Source: Astrocystis sublimbata (lineage: Eukaryota > Ascomycota > Sordariomycetes > Xylariales > Xylariaceae). Taken from it: a stretch of DNA of 64,000 bases. Location of the stretch: NCBI GenBank assembly GCA_022453515.1, contig JAJNNY010000017.1, forward strand, positions 496,001 to 560,000, in the 5' to 3' direction. Numbering within the stretch: position 1 is the first letter of the stretch; each line of letters starts with the position of its first letter. Below are positions 1-11,208 of this stretch, one piece after another. Position numbers and translations under genes: made by a program. The notes below the pieces were generated by a model. That model made no database searches and was not told the origin of the DNA. It saw only the letters and a list, made by a program, of their open reading frames with translations.

Positions 1-280
1 CCGCAAGCTCGTCAAGACGGTCCTCGACCAGGGCTATCTGTGTCCCTTCCGCCATGCCACCCGCCCCGTGCACTGGGACTACGCGGGCGCGCTGCACCTG
101 TACCCGCTGCCGACGGCACTGGTGCTCGTCGACCCGACCGCGCCGCCCTTCGCGCTCACGTACGAGGGCTGCCACGTCATGAATCCGGGCCCCGTTCTTG
201 TGACGGGACGACGGGGTGTCGGGCGCTGGATCGAGTACGAGCTGGGCGGCACTGGGAGGGTGAGGGAGTGCATGTTTTAA
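1..280 (+). CDS. DPB2: DNA polymerase epsilon subunit B, C-terminal end (partial)
   Basis: Only the last 92 codons are present; the reading frame enters at base 2 and stops with TAA at 278-280. The translated tail holds a run of the type PLPTALVLVDPTAPPF, then TYEGCHVMNPGP, then a short segment ending in GRWIEYE. This is the C-terminal signature of the calcineurin-like phosphoesterase/OB-fold B subunits of replicative DNA polymerases, and the YEGCHVMNPG form fits fungal Dpb2. Dpb2 is the essential non-catalytic subunit that links polymerase epsilon to the CMG helicase and GINS at the leading strand. The gene converges on ERG4 (3' ends about 760 bp apart). The 5' part lies outside the window, so intactness cannot be judged. 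Family assignment is from recalled family motifs, not from a search. Confidence 0.85.
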   Translation, partial: RKLVKTVLDQGYLCPFRHATRPVHWDYAGALHLYPLPTALVLVDPTAPPFALTYEGCHVMNPGPVLVTGRRGVGRWIEYELGGTGRVRECMF

Positions 281-1039
281 TCGATACTTGCTACTAATCC
301 TTGGGGTTGACGACTAATTGAAATGGATTAGTGGTTGGCGATCAATTGGTAATGAATTGTGCCTTTTTGTAGGGGAAATGAAAGATGTATATATGATGAA
401 TGACATCCTCACTTGGGTTGGGGAGCTGAGCATGGCTCTGGCGCATACTATGGTCCATACCTATTACGTTGCGATTTTACATATTCCAGATCTTGTCCTT
501 TGCCTTTCAGGTGTGAAATACAATATGAAATACAAAGGCGACTTTGTTTTTATTATCATTATTTTCTTTTAGCGACGAAATCGCAGTCTTAAGAATAAGT
601 CTCACATTCATGACTTCGAGGAAATTGAGAGCTATAGTCAAGAGTTTTATTACGTCCTCCTCGGTAAAGTAGTCCGAGATACATAGAGGATATTAGATAA
701 AGCAGGTGATGCCAAGCTATCCGTCCCTTTTCCATGATAGTGTCCCCTCCGGTATGCCCGATAAGATCGATTGATTCATAATGCCCTCGACGTTCAAAGA
801 TTCAAATATATACAGATTCAAAAGCCCGGGACGGATCGCATAAACCGCCTACAATATGGGTCCAACTCGTCGTGTTGCAGTGTACAAAAACGCAGCTCAG
901 ATAGCAAGTAAAAATCGGTTTCAGATTACAAAATCAAACCAACCACTTGAATGAGACCAAGCTCCCAACGGCCCAAGAAGAGCCAGTAATTACTATTAAT
1001 ATCGTCCCAGCCGTGATCATCCAGTTCATCGTATGTGTT
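281..1039. other. convergent intergenic region DPB2-ERG4
   Basis: This 759-bp AT-leaning stretch lies between two converging 3' ends and should mainly hold the 3' UTRs and poly(A) signals of both genes. Short open frames (for example 318-572) lack family resemblance and codon structure. No repeat or RNA gene was seen. Confidence 0.6.
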
Positions 1040-3089
1040 TTAGATAACGCCCTATGGTTGATAGTATTAGAAAAAAGGGAGAAGAAAAAAGGGGGAAAAT
1101 AGGCACACTTACAGGAATGAACAAGTACGGAACCCGTCTCTCGTATTCCTTCCATGCCTCGCCGTATTTGTTCCGGCAGCGCTCCACGTCGCGCATGGTG
1201 CGGTGGGCAATCATGCAGACGAAGAAGATGGGATAGAACCACGGGAAAGGGCTGTCGAAGCCCGTAATTAGACCCCAGGTGACGGCGAAGAAGACGTCAC
1301 ATGTGTAGTGGATCTTGCGCGCGTATCCGTACCAGCCGTCGACGAGTAGCTTGTCGCCTGTGTCGGTATCAATCGTCTGAGGGTTCTCGAGGTACGTCCA
1401 AGGGAGGGCGGGAAAGGTCTTGCGCTTGAGCAGGGTGCCGCGCTCCTTGGCGCGGAAGGCGTTCTTCTGGCCGTTGCACTGGTCCCACACGACATAAACA
1501 CCGATGTACGAGACGAAGAGGAGGCCGAGGGCAAACTTGTTCCACGCGTACTCCGAGGGGTCATGGTTGGCGAGATAGAGGGTGCAGTGGCAGTAGGACA
1601 GCGGTACACCGGCCATGTTCCAGAAGATCAGCATAAACCCCCATTTCTCGTAGTACATGTCCCAGGTCGTGATGATCAATTGCTCGCCCTTGGAGCAGGC
1701 ATTGGCGTACAGGTAGTGAGCCATGACCAGGAACCAGACCTCGCCTGTCACGTAGCCGTACTGCTCGTACTGACGCGCTGCGGCGGCGGCAGAAATGCCG
1801 AACAAGATGTACCAGGGAATGCGGACTTCATAAAACATCTTCATGTCGAGGATGCCGAACAGACGCGGGTTTAGCTCCGCCCCCATGAAGAAATCGTAAA
1901 TCGGATAACCAGTCATGCGGTGTTGCCGGCCACCAGCAATCGCGGAGAAGTAGGCAACGAAGCTGACGATGTACCCAGAGAGGATGGAGACGGTCATGAT
2001 GGGACCAAACTCATCAATGAAAGTGTAGATGGGAAACAGGCCGGTGAAGTGCAAAAGAGCCATAACCAGGATGGTGAGGTAGAAACTGGCGTAGGCATTG
2101 CAGAAGTACCGGAGCTGCTTGCCACCCTCGAAAGGAAGTGGTTTGCCGTAGCCCTCGACACCGGGCAGCGCCAGGTAGCATATCCCCTCAAAGATCATAT
2201 ACCCCCAGTAGATCTTCCAGGCCTGCAGTGTTGGAAACGCTCCGGTGTACACGAGATCGCCTAGGTGCTTCACGAAGTCGGCCATGGATTGTCCATCCTG
2301 AGGTAGTGGCAGCTTCCCGTCATAGTAGGTGGCGCCAATCCACATGTACCACATCAGCAGAGGGAACCCCACCATCAAAGCCAGAGCACCGAAGCTACCT
2401 CCGAATTCGAAGTGGCCCGATTTGTCGACCCTGTGATCCATACCCGGCTTCCACCCGTCGACCATCCTGTCGTGCTGGCGCTCCACAGGCTTCGGCGCAA
2501 CGTGTCCGTTTGCATGCTTGCTGCCGTTCGGGATGCTGTCGAGTGTAACTCCGTTTGTGGCTTTCGCAGCAGGCGGCGCCATAACGTCCACCAGATCGTC
2601 CACGGGCTCTATCTTGACAGGGCTGAAGCTTTCATTCGCGGCGTCGTTTGAGTCCTCGAACTTGGGGACCGGCTTCCGCCGAGTGGAAGCTCTCGTCCTG
2701 GGCACGGCAGTGCTTTCGGCGGCTGAGGTCGAGTCGCCGTCGTCTGATGGCTCGACTGAGGGGAATTGCGACTTTCTGCGCGTAGATCTGCGCGCGGGCG
2801 TTTCTACCATACCCTCGAAAAGCTCCTTCTTGCTAAGAAAGGAGGAAAAGACGGTCAGCCTAGGGAGCAAGTATCTGGTGGACATTTGACGAGAAAAAAG
2901 CGTATGTGAGGCCGACTGAGAGGACCAAGGACACGATGCGCCATTGTCGCAATCTAGCTTGGGTGGGTAGGTGAGTTGTGATGCGGTGCCGTCTCACGCG
3001 CAATGGCAGGAAACAGAAAACAACAACAGACCAAAATAGCAAAAGTATACGTACCGAGGCGTTGCTCGCAGAGAATATCTGGACGACAT
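1040..3089 (-). CDS. ERG4: Delta(24(28))-sterol reductase (Erg4), three exons
   Basis: Catalyses reduction of the C24(28) double bond of ergosta-5,7,22,24(28)-tetraenol to ergosterol with NADPH in the ER membrane, the last step of ergosterol synthesis. Exons on the minus strand: 3089-3055, 2832-1113 and 1051-1040, giving 588 residues. Intron 1 is 222 bp (gtacgt...cttag) and intron 2 is 61 bp (gtaagt...catag). The first exon encodes only 12 residues ([12 protein letters not shown]) and joins to KKELFEGM; the last exon encodes just Gly-Val-Ile and the stop, restoring the expected YLFIP-x-VI terminus. A basic/acidic, Ser-rich N-terminal region of about 150 residues precedes a multi-pass membrane domain with the reductase motifs [38 protein letters not shown] and [14 protein letters not shown]. 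These favour Erg4 over the C-14 reductase Erg24. The family is near certain; the short exons rest on splice-site logic. Confidence 0.93.
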
Positions 3090-5173
3090 TTCGAAAGGAT
3101 TATGCTGAAAGGAAGGGACGACAGAGACAATTAAATGCTCGTCGAGTCGGGCTTGAGGTAGGGCCCTTCTATTAGGTTTGGGTTCCGAAGAGATGTCAGG
3201 TGTGTCGCCAAATGACAAATTTCTGCTTCGTGCAGTTGGTGTTTGTGTCCTTTCGTGGGACCACAGTACGTACCCAAGGCGCTCGCTCGCTCGTCAGGGG
3301 CAACGCGGTATTGACTTGTGCCTGGTGGTGGGAAGCATCCTTGTAGCGTGGGTCTGCGAAAAAAGCTTGGCACTGTTTAGCGTGTTGTTCTCCCTGATTC
3401 AGCCAAGTAGGCTTTAATTGGCCAATAGCAGAGACGCACACGGTCCCAATTGGTAAGTGCCTGAGTACCTAGCATGTAATTGATTACCTGGGTACTGTGT
3501 GGGCGTACTGTGCATTGGGTAGTATAATTGGGTTTTCATTTGACGTGTGGAATACGAATACGGTCGGTTCCCTAAATGGAATTGCATTGCCGATGAATAA
3601 CAATCGTGAGCCCTCACCCAAATATGAATTCCTACAGCCCTTCACCTGCACCTACCTATCTTTGCGTACCTGCCGAGGCTGCGTATATCGTGGAGTTGTT
3701 GGCCTCGAACAACCTTGGAATTGATACGCAATATTACCTGGGTAGGTACCCAGCACAAGCGAATACGGCACCTCTCTGTGGGTTGGCTGAAACTCGCGAG
3801 CTTTGGGAACTGGTTAGAAATACAGATGAGGCACCTAAATTGGAATTATTCTGGCCATCTAGAGTAGACGAGGCAGCTTGGAAGTGCCCACCAATAACAG
3901 GTGCTGGCCTTTTTGCAGGTTGGCTAATTGATAACATCATATAAGGTATCGATTTACGGCATAGTAATGAGTTCGTCGTTGGGACAAATGTGCACTTGGT
4001 CTGAAGGCAAGGTCTAATCCTGTGAGGTATGGAGCAACAGAACAACGAAGACTACTCAAAACTCCCGTACTATTTACTTGACATACTTTTGTAAACATTC
4101 CTCGGTTACTTGAGGGACGGTAAGCTGCTGGACGATGATCGAGAGACCTACATACATGAGACGCCAAAACTTGAAGACTCGGAATCGGAACGTCTTATTA
4201 GTAGTCACGGGTAGTACTACTAGGTAGCAATATTATGCGTTCTCGTAACTTTTGAACCGAACGGGGTTTATCTCCAGACTTTACTATTGTTTGGTGAGCT
4301 TATCGACAGCTCACAATCGCACGTACAAGGTTGTCAATCGGCGGTAGCGTACATCCATATAGTCCTCACATCTATGTATTCGCCGCCAGAGGCTTGAGGT
4401 CGTTGATAAGCTTTACTTCGCAGGCCATCAAGGCGAGAAACTAAGGCGATGGCCAAGCGAGGTCGATAAGCGTATGGCGTTATGTGTCCTTCGTTACTAT
4501 ATGTACCTACCTTAGGTAGGTGTCATTGAGTGCCCGGGTAGGTAGTAGGTACTTAGACACAGTGGTAACCCAAGGGACCTCGCGCCTTCCCCCAGTCATC
4601 GCTGTTTCTGCAACTTCTGGCCTACCTATCGACTACCTACTTAGTTATCTTAGGTACACTTAGGTAGGTACGGAAGCGGCCGTGGCTCTCTCCTGCTGTC
4701 TTTGTGGCTACTTAGGTAGGTAGGGCCGCGCCCTTGCCTGTACTTTGCCCGCCAGCTCCTTCAACCCTGGAAGGTTGTCGAGCAATGGATCATTCTTGTG
4801 AATCAGCCACTGCCCACCTGAGGGTTCCCGAGATCGAGGTTTGAAAGCCACCGAGTAAACATCGAACCAGATTTTATGCCGCTTATCTGGGCAGATCCCA
4901 CCTTGCAGAAATATCGTATCACATCAGTGTGGTCCACAGACACACCTGGGACAGCTTTGAGGCTATTCAGAGACAGTCGTATTGCTCGACATTCCGACCA
5001 TCAATCTCACTTTCCTATCCCACTCCGCCTTGAACGATCTCGACGCTCGCACGTCGTCTTTCCACCGTCATTGTCTCACAATAAAGGTCCCGGGCCAGCT
5101 CCGTCTGCTGCCCGCAAGTGCCCGAGAAAGAGAGATAGGGAGAGACAAGAGTCGTTTTGCTACCAGAGTCACC
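3090..5173. other. intergenic region (divergent promoters of ERG4 and coiled-coil gene)
   Basis: About 2.1 kb between divergent starts. It must hold both promoters. The segment 4500-4720 is dense in TACCTA/TAGGTA words. The longest open frame, 3606-3944 (+), encodes no recognisable domain and is not supported. No RNA gene or transposon seen. Confidence 0.5.
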
Positions 5174-6162
5174 ATGTGGAGTCGCCTCATGCCCCCCGCG
5201 CCCAATGCTACAGATTTGCCCACTCCTCTGACCACCGGCAATGTACGCCGCAGGAGTATACGAGAGCAGTTACTAGACGATGACGAGGACGACGTCCGTC
5301 CACCGCCATGCAAGAAACGAGCGCACTTTCCTATCCGCTCACTGCTGGATAAATGCAAGCAACGTGGGAGTAACAATGATGGCGTCACATTTGTACCAGG
5401 CGGGAATAAGCGGCATGTTCAAACGGGAATTTCTGTGTCCCCTGATTCATCAACTCTAGAGAAGCTGCAACGTGAGGTCCTGTGTCCCTTTTTGGCAATT
5501 CACATCTTGATTTACTGTTTCACAGGCAGTTATGCAGCACTTCGCGTGACTCTGCACTCCCATGGACTCAAAGATGTCGCGAAAGCGGGAAGCCTCCTAG
5601 CAGTCGAAGCTGATGAGAGACTCAACTCCAATCTCGCCAAACTCCACAAGATCATAAGCGAAGAGCGCCAAGTATCTGCGGCCTGTCTCGATGCTGAAGT
5701 CGACAGCCAGATCAAAAACCAACATGGACAAATGAGAAGCCAGACGGTGCAAATCAGATCGGAGTTGTCCAAGTTTCGAGATCTCGAATCCGAAAGATGC
5801 AGGCAGCTTTCTCAACTATGGATTTCCTGGGAAAGGACTCAGAGTGACATCAACAAGCTGTCAAAAACGCTTCATGCACTCCTCGACCATGATACCTCGA
5901 GGTTAACAAGGGGGATATTCTCGAATGTTGAATGTTCTGAAAAGGAAGACCGCGATATCGATCGTTGTAGCAAGCAGGCGTTGGACGAAATGGCAGCGTG
6001 CGAAGATGTGAGTTCATTGTTGGTTCCCGACCCGTATCTGTCTGGTTCTCTGAGATCATAGGACGGGGCGATATGCTGATTCAGGATTAGGAGTTTCATG
6101 AGAAACTTAAGGGCCAAGAGGCGCATATCCTCGAGGCGATGCTTAACTTCAGCCTTGGTTAA
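5174..6162 (+). CDS. hypothetical coiled-coil protein, three exons
   Basis: I do not recognise a family. Exons 5174-5471, 5526-6007 and 6091-6162 give 283 residues. Intron 1 (54 bp, gtgagg...cacag) is a multiple of three and has no stop, so the unspliced frame stays open. Intron 2 (83 bp, gtgagt...attag) is needed to reach the final exon, which ends in NFSLG and TAA. The start was taken at the first ATG in frame, which has a good context (TCACCATG). The N-terminal third is Pro-rich with an acidic patch (LLDDDEDDVRPPP) next to basic KKRAH, which suggests a nuclear protein. Residues from about 110 to 240 are charged, rich in Glu, Gln, Arg and Leu, and look like a long helix or coiled coil (for example RSELSKFRDLESERCRQLS). 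A role in chromosome structure or scaffolding would be a guess. The gene converges on the aminotransferase gene. Confidence 0.72.
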
Positions 6163-7048
6163 GCGACATAGCTCTTGCTGTTTCACAGGACCCCGATGGA
6201 TGAGTTGTCCTATCAACTTTTCCAAGGCCTGGAACGGAAGCCCTCTCCGTGGTGCTTTGAGGGGGCGCATTATATCAGTTACTTCTTTCACCATGCGTGG
6301 CCTTGAAACAAGACTATCTAACGTAGCTTTTTGCTAAGATGACCCATGTGTAGCTACACTAGATGCCAGAACAAGTTCGAGTATAATCGGGAAAGTAATG
6401 CAGAATACGTCAAGTATTGGGAGGAAATACAGCGATAAGAATGCTGAAAAGTCTATTAGTCTATTATCGAAAATAAGATATCTCTCTCCAACGGAAGTCC
6501 TGATAGGCATGCGTACATGTTGCACACTGAGCCGTCTGCGTCGGGACAAGATCTATTTTTAAATTGTTCAAGACCATCCCCCAGCACATGATACCGACCA
6601 TTGACAGGCATGCTGATATACCGTTTGACACATAGTCTGAGATAATAAAATAAAAAATCAGTAAAACCAAGCGCGTCTGGTGCATTTTACTGTTCATCCG
6701 AACTCGTTATTCGTAAGCTGTTGGGGTGCGGTTTGTCCCCACTCCCAAGTCCGGGGATGTGATGGAAGGTGTTCCGTGAAGCTGGATTTGGGACTTCCCG
6801 AGATCTTCTATCTGTCTGTGATATTATTCGCCCGGACAAACCCATACCCAAACGAAGAGATGGAAGACATCCGTACTTGTTGTGCAAAAATAGCGAGGAT
6901 GGCCCCGGGTAAGCGATTTGGTGCATGTGCTTACCGACTTCATTGGGGAACTAGCGGCACTTCAGAGGAGCACAGCTAGATATCCGTAGCGCTCGCGGAT
7001 TTTCTCACCTGATTCTCCATAAACCGGCAAACAGGGGTGGCGCATTGT
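6163..7048. other. convergent intergenic region
   Basis: This 886-bp stretch separates two converging 3' ends. I see no coding sequence, repeat or RNA gene; short frames here overlap one another and resemble nothing. Confidence 0.55.
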
Positions 7049-8382
7049 TTAGTGCTCTTCGGGCACAACAATACCCCAAGGGTGGTCCTCTCTGCCGTAC
7101 TTGATATCGATGAGCCAGCTCTTGAGTCGCAGGGTAAGAGGAGCACCTTCGCCACCCTTGCCAGCTGGAATCGCGATGTCAACCCCACGGTGGTGGATGA
7201 GAGAAATAGGGCAGACGAAGTACTATAAACTCGTTAGTGTTGCTCTATTCTAGCCTTTGCCACGAAGAGACTTACCGCTGTACCAGATGCGAAAGACTCG
7301 ATCAAGCGGCCCTCGTCGCTCGCCGCCTTGACCTCGTCGATAGTGTACTTCCGCTCGACGACCTCGACCTCGTCGGCTAGGCGCTCCCTCGCCAGGGCCA
7401 CAACACTGCTTCGGGTCACACCGGCGAGGATTAGGCGATCGTCGAGGGGCGCCGTGACGATCTGCTTCTTGCCCTCGCGCGTCTTCCAAACGACAAAGAA
7501 ATTGCTCGCGCCCGCCTCCGTGCACTCGCCGTCTTGACCGTAGAGCCATAGGATTTGGTGGAAACCCCGTGCCCGCGCCTCCTTGGTCGCCAGCAGGGAA
7601 GGGCCATAGTTGGCGCCGACCTTGGCGTATCCGAAGCCACCGACCCACGCCCGCACCATGTCATCGGGCGAGGTATGCAGATGCATACCGCCCGCTGGGG
7701 AGTCCATCGGGGGCATGTATGTCACGATGATGTACAGCATGGCTTCCGAGGGAGCCTGGACGCCGAGCGCCGACTGCGTGCCGATCATAGTCGGGCGGAT
7801 GTAGATGAAGCTGCCGGGACGCTCCCGCGGCAACCATTTGGGGCCGTCGACGGACATGAGAGCTAGGATGAGCTTCTCGAGCTCCGCCGGCGGGAACGAC
7901 GGCAGACTGATGCGGACGGACGACATCAGCATGCGCTCACAATTGCGGTCGGGCCGGAATACGCGCAGCTTGCCGTCGTAGCCGCGGTACGCCTTCAGGC
8001 CCTCGAAGCACTCCGTGGCGTAGTGAAGCACCGATGCTGTGGGCATTAGACTCAGGGGTCCGTAGGGCTTAAGCTCGGGTGCGGCCCAGCCGTTCTTGGC
8101 CGACCACTTGGCCGTGATCATGTGGTCTGTCGCGATAGTGCTGCCATCGATGTCTGTAGTGCCCACTGCGGGTATCTCACGGGGATTCTCGGTGAAGGTA
8201 TATGTGATTTTGGAGGCGTCCAACTCGTGGACGTTGGGCTGTGAGACGCCGTTGCTCGCCGCGCCGTTGGTTGTGCCGTTGGTTGACTCTTGCTCGGCCA
8301 GCCGGTGCTCAACCGCCGACGAGGTCAGATCCAAATCTTGTTCGCCGCTGTGGCCGGCTTGTGAGACTGCTGAAGGTGCCAT
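7049..8382 (-). CDS. BCAT: branched-chain amino acid aminotransferase, two exons
   Basis: A fold-type IV PLP enzyme that transfers the amino group between Leu, Ile or Val and 2-oxoglutarate, in the last step of synthesis or first step of breakdown. Exons 8382-7276 and 7222-7049 flank a 53-bp intron (gtaagt...tatag) and give 426 residues. Family motifs are YATECFEGLKAYRG (residues 121-134), FRPDRNCERM, FIYIRPTMIGT, and GGFGYAKVGANYGPS with the presumed PLP-binding Lys254. These are followed by a tail ending GIVVPEEH. The splice joins SGTA to YFVCPISLIHHRG, as expected in the family. The first 50 or so residues are Ser/Thr/Asn/Gly-rich with no obvious amphipathic mitochondrial presequence, so a cytosolic form is possible but not shown. 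The leader is free of upstream ATGs for over 200 bp. A perfect Gcn4/CPC1-type site lies upstream. Confidence 0.95.
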
Positions 8383-11208
8383 GATGGACTAACACCGAGG
8401 ATATTTATTCCGAAGTTGAGGCGCAAGATTAACTAAGGTGCAAGCGAGGTCTGGGTGTTGAGATTGGGTAAGGAATGAGCGGCAAAGATATGTCCCTCTT
8501 CTCTTTTATCAAGGCACGTAATTAAGGTTTGAGAAAAAAAACAGTGAGTGTTGATCTAGGAACCAGGCGAGTAAGTAAGTATATAAGTCGGTAGCTCAAC
8601 CATGGTTGTGGATCAGATAGTAGTCACAAGCGCATGACTCATGGTCCAATCGGAGCCAAGAATATAGAAATTGAAGAATGGGATTGATCGATCCAGTCCC
8701 GAAGGGCGAGATGGTACAGTATCAGGAAGGGCGTTTCTTCCGAGCACGGCGCCCTTTTCGTTCAGTATATATGGGGTTCGTCGCAACAAAGGAACCCACC
8801 ACCGGTCTTCCGTGCCGGGGGGTTCGCCCGTCTACGACCAGACTAAATAAATCTGGGACCCGGGCCAGGGCATCATGCACGTACGTCGTCGTACTTAGTG
8901 TCCTACTCACGCCGACTGACACGGCTCGCAATTATGTGAGAGGGACATAAGACATCAACACATCAACACATCGATCTCGTCCTACGTGTCCGCCAGAGAC
9001 GATGCATACGTACCTCAAAACGGCATCTCGCCAAATTGTTAGCGTCATGCAACTCAGCATCGACGATACCAGAGCTGCAGATACCACTAAATCAAAGAAT
9101 GCACTCGCTAATCAGAATGCGAGTTGCCTATCGCGGAACGCACACGGGGGGAGAGTGCCAGAAGTTCGGTTGCAGGCGGACGAGGCAGAGGCTCACGCAG
9201 TCATGTGAGGACCTAAGTGGAAAGTGGAGTGCATATGGGCCGCCTCTCAGCAAAAAAACGAGATTGATTTATTTCTTTGCGACCCGTGGCACGCGCAATC
9301 TGGCCATGAGTCTCTTTTTCTTAGTGGACGATGTCAAGGGAATTTCGAGATGCCACATCATCCCTGCTGCGGCTTTCTCTCGGCTGTAAGTGCCATACGT
9401 ATCCATCCGGAGCTGAGTTGTCCTTGGTCCTTTACGAGCAGGTATATCTTAAGGTTCACGATTACGGCCGTTTGGGGGTGCGCTGAGCAAGGACTACCGT
9501 GTCTTTCAACAACAAGGACCAGCTCTTCGGCGAGCCCATGCGATTTCGGCCGTTCTCGTGATATGGCCTTGCTTTCAAGCCGTGATTGAGGCTCAATGGA
9601 AAATTCCGAGGCGCGAAGCCGACCAGAGTGTGGAATTAGACCGCGTTGGGTTTGCGAGCGGAGGGAAAGAAAAAAACTTGGTTCCAAGGTGGAAACATGG
9701 GCCCCCCTACAGGCCCCGTTGATTGCCGAACATTGCCTCGTCTGGCCGTCTTCAACCACAACCCGCGCCAAGCCCTGCCCACGACCTCGGGAGGCACCAT
9801 GCATGCCACCCAGGTGCTGCTCCCCTTATCGTTTTGTTTGGCCGATAACGGCTACCTACTTACAAGGTACTTAATGTAATTAAACATCACCTACATGTAC
9901 CCAGGCATCAAGGGAGAGAGAGGTACTGTAGGTACATGACGTACAGCCTTGATTTGCTCAGAATGGAATTATCCAGATTACTATTACATGTCAAGTGACT
10001 CTGACGAACTGGATGGGACGAGATAAAAACAGAAGTCCCTCTGCTATATATCTCGCTTGAACTGAGCTGCTTCGTAGATCAGCCGCGACAAGTGCTGGAT
10101 GCCAAACACCCAACTACGACACTGTCTCGACTGTTGGCAGCGGCAGACACACGGCTCGTATATGGAATCTGGGATATGAAGCCATAATTATTTTCCAATC
10201 TCAGTTTCATCGAGCTCGTCGCAGTCATGTCACACTATGGTCTGGTTGTTCGCTGGCTTGATGCACCCATACAATAAGTCTTGAGCAGTTGTTGCCGTTA
10301 GCCAAACAACGAATGAAGCTGCTGATGCAGAAGTCACTCCCCTTTTTTGGAACGCAACCAGAAGACAGAGAGCATGTACAAGTCATAAGTGGTTTCCAGC
10401 AGCAGCTATCACCGTCAACCTCGATACCCAAACACACACTCAATACCCAGGTGGCTGCCGTGTCGCAGAGTGTTATTTGAGGGACCATGGATCATCCGAG
10501 GCAGTCTGTTCTTTGTCCAATCATGGCCTTGATTGTCGTGTTTCGGTGGTGTGTTGCGAAGCTATGCCCCGGTTCGAAATTCGTGCAACCTCTTCCTGAT
10601 TAAACGACAGCTCTCCCTTGAGAGCTAATGGCAGCATATTCTAGAGTCAATGCGTCATGTCATAGCTTGCCTCGCGTGCGGCCCATTGGTGAGATGCTCC
10701 CATACTGGTGAGGTAGGCAGTCTTGTGCCTGTGGCGATTCGAGAGTAGCGAGGAGGGAGGGAGGAGGGAGGCAAGTAAATAGGTAGGCCAGCGAACAGCC
10801 AGGTAATGGGCCAAAAGCCTACCTACATATGTAGGCAATCTCTGATGTCAGACATGTATCGCCGTACAATATGAGGCCGCTCTTATGATAGGTATTCTGT
10901 CACATCATGGTGTACATAGTGGCGTCGCGAATATGCAACAAGGTGCAGCCTTGGTTTGGCACGGATCAATCAGAAAAGGAAGAGGGTTGTACAGTCAGTT
11001 GTAGTTATGTCGCACCAACAGGCTCGCGAGCAAACAAACCACCACCACACCAACAACAGCCTTCACTTGCCCACCCCCCACTCCGCTTAACCTTCGCACC
11101 CTTGAACATTGGCAGGTCGTTACATCGTCGAAAGCTCTTGACTCTCAGAGTCAGCCTACAGTCGAGTCCTTGGGTCTCCTCGCCAGAGAGGGTTATGCAA
11201 GTAGCACT
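8383..11208. other. intergenic region (divergent promoters)
   Basis: About 2.8 kb between the divergent aminotransferase and membrane-protein genes. Apart from the ATGACTCAT site I see only short overlapping frames (for example 9358-9804 on the minus strand) with low-complexity Ser/Arg-rich translations typical of noncoding DNA, a purine-rich GGGAGGA stretch near 10750-10773, and TACCTA words near 9850-9890 and 10790-10835. Confidence 0.5.
8634..8642. promoter_or_regulatory. Gcn4/CPC1-type palindrome ATGACTCAT
   Basis: A perfect 9-bp ATGACTCAT, the optimal binding site of the bZIP regulator Gcn4 (CPC1/CpcA in filamentous fungi), sits about 252 bp upstream of the aminotransferase start codon. 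General or cross-pathway control of branched-chain aminotransferase genes is known in fungi. The sequence match is direct; binding is inferred. Confidence 0.65.

Noticed and set aside
2833..2885. Start of ERG4 at 2885 inside the open frame
   Set aside because: The segment before codon Lys13 carries a branch site and pyrimidine tract ending in AG, so it is the 3' end of intron 1. The spliced first exon gives the TPRKKELFEG join expected for this family.
3606..3944. 112-codon plus-strand frame upstream of the coiled-coil gene
   Set aside because: No domain, TACCTA words run through it, and a minus-strand frame of similar length overlaps it.
4982..5173. Upstream extension of the coiled-coil protein frame
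   Set aside because: The frame is open but its only start-like codon is TTG; the first ATG at 5174 has a strong context, so the extension is taken as leader.
9358..9804. 148-codon minus-strand frame in the aminotransferase upstream region
   Set aside because: Overlapped by equal plus-strand frames; composition is that of random GC-balanced DNA.
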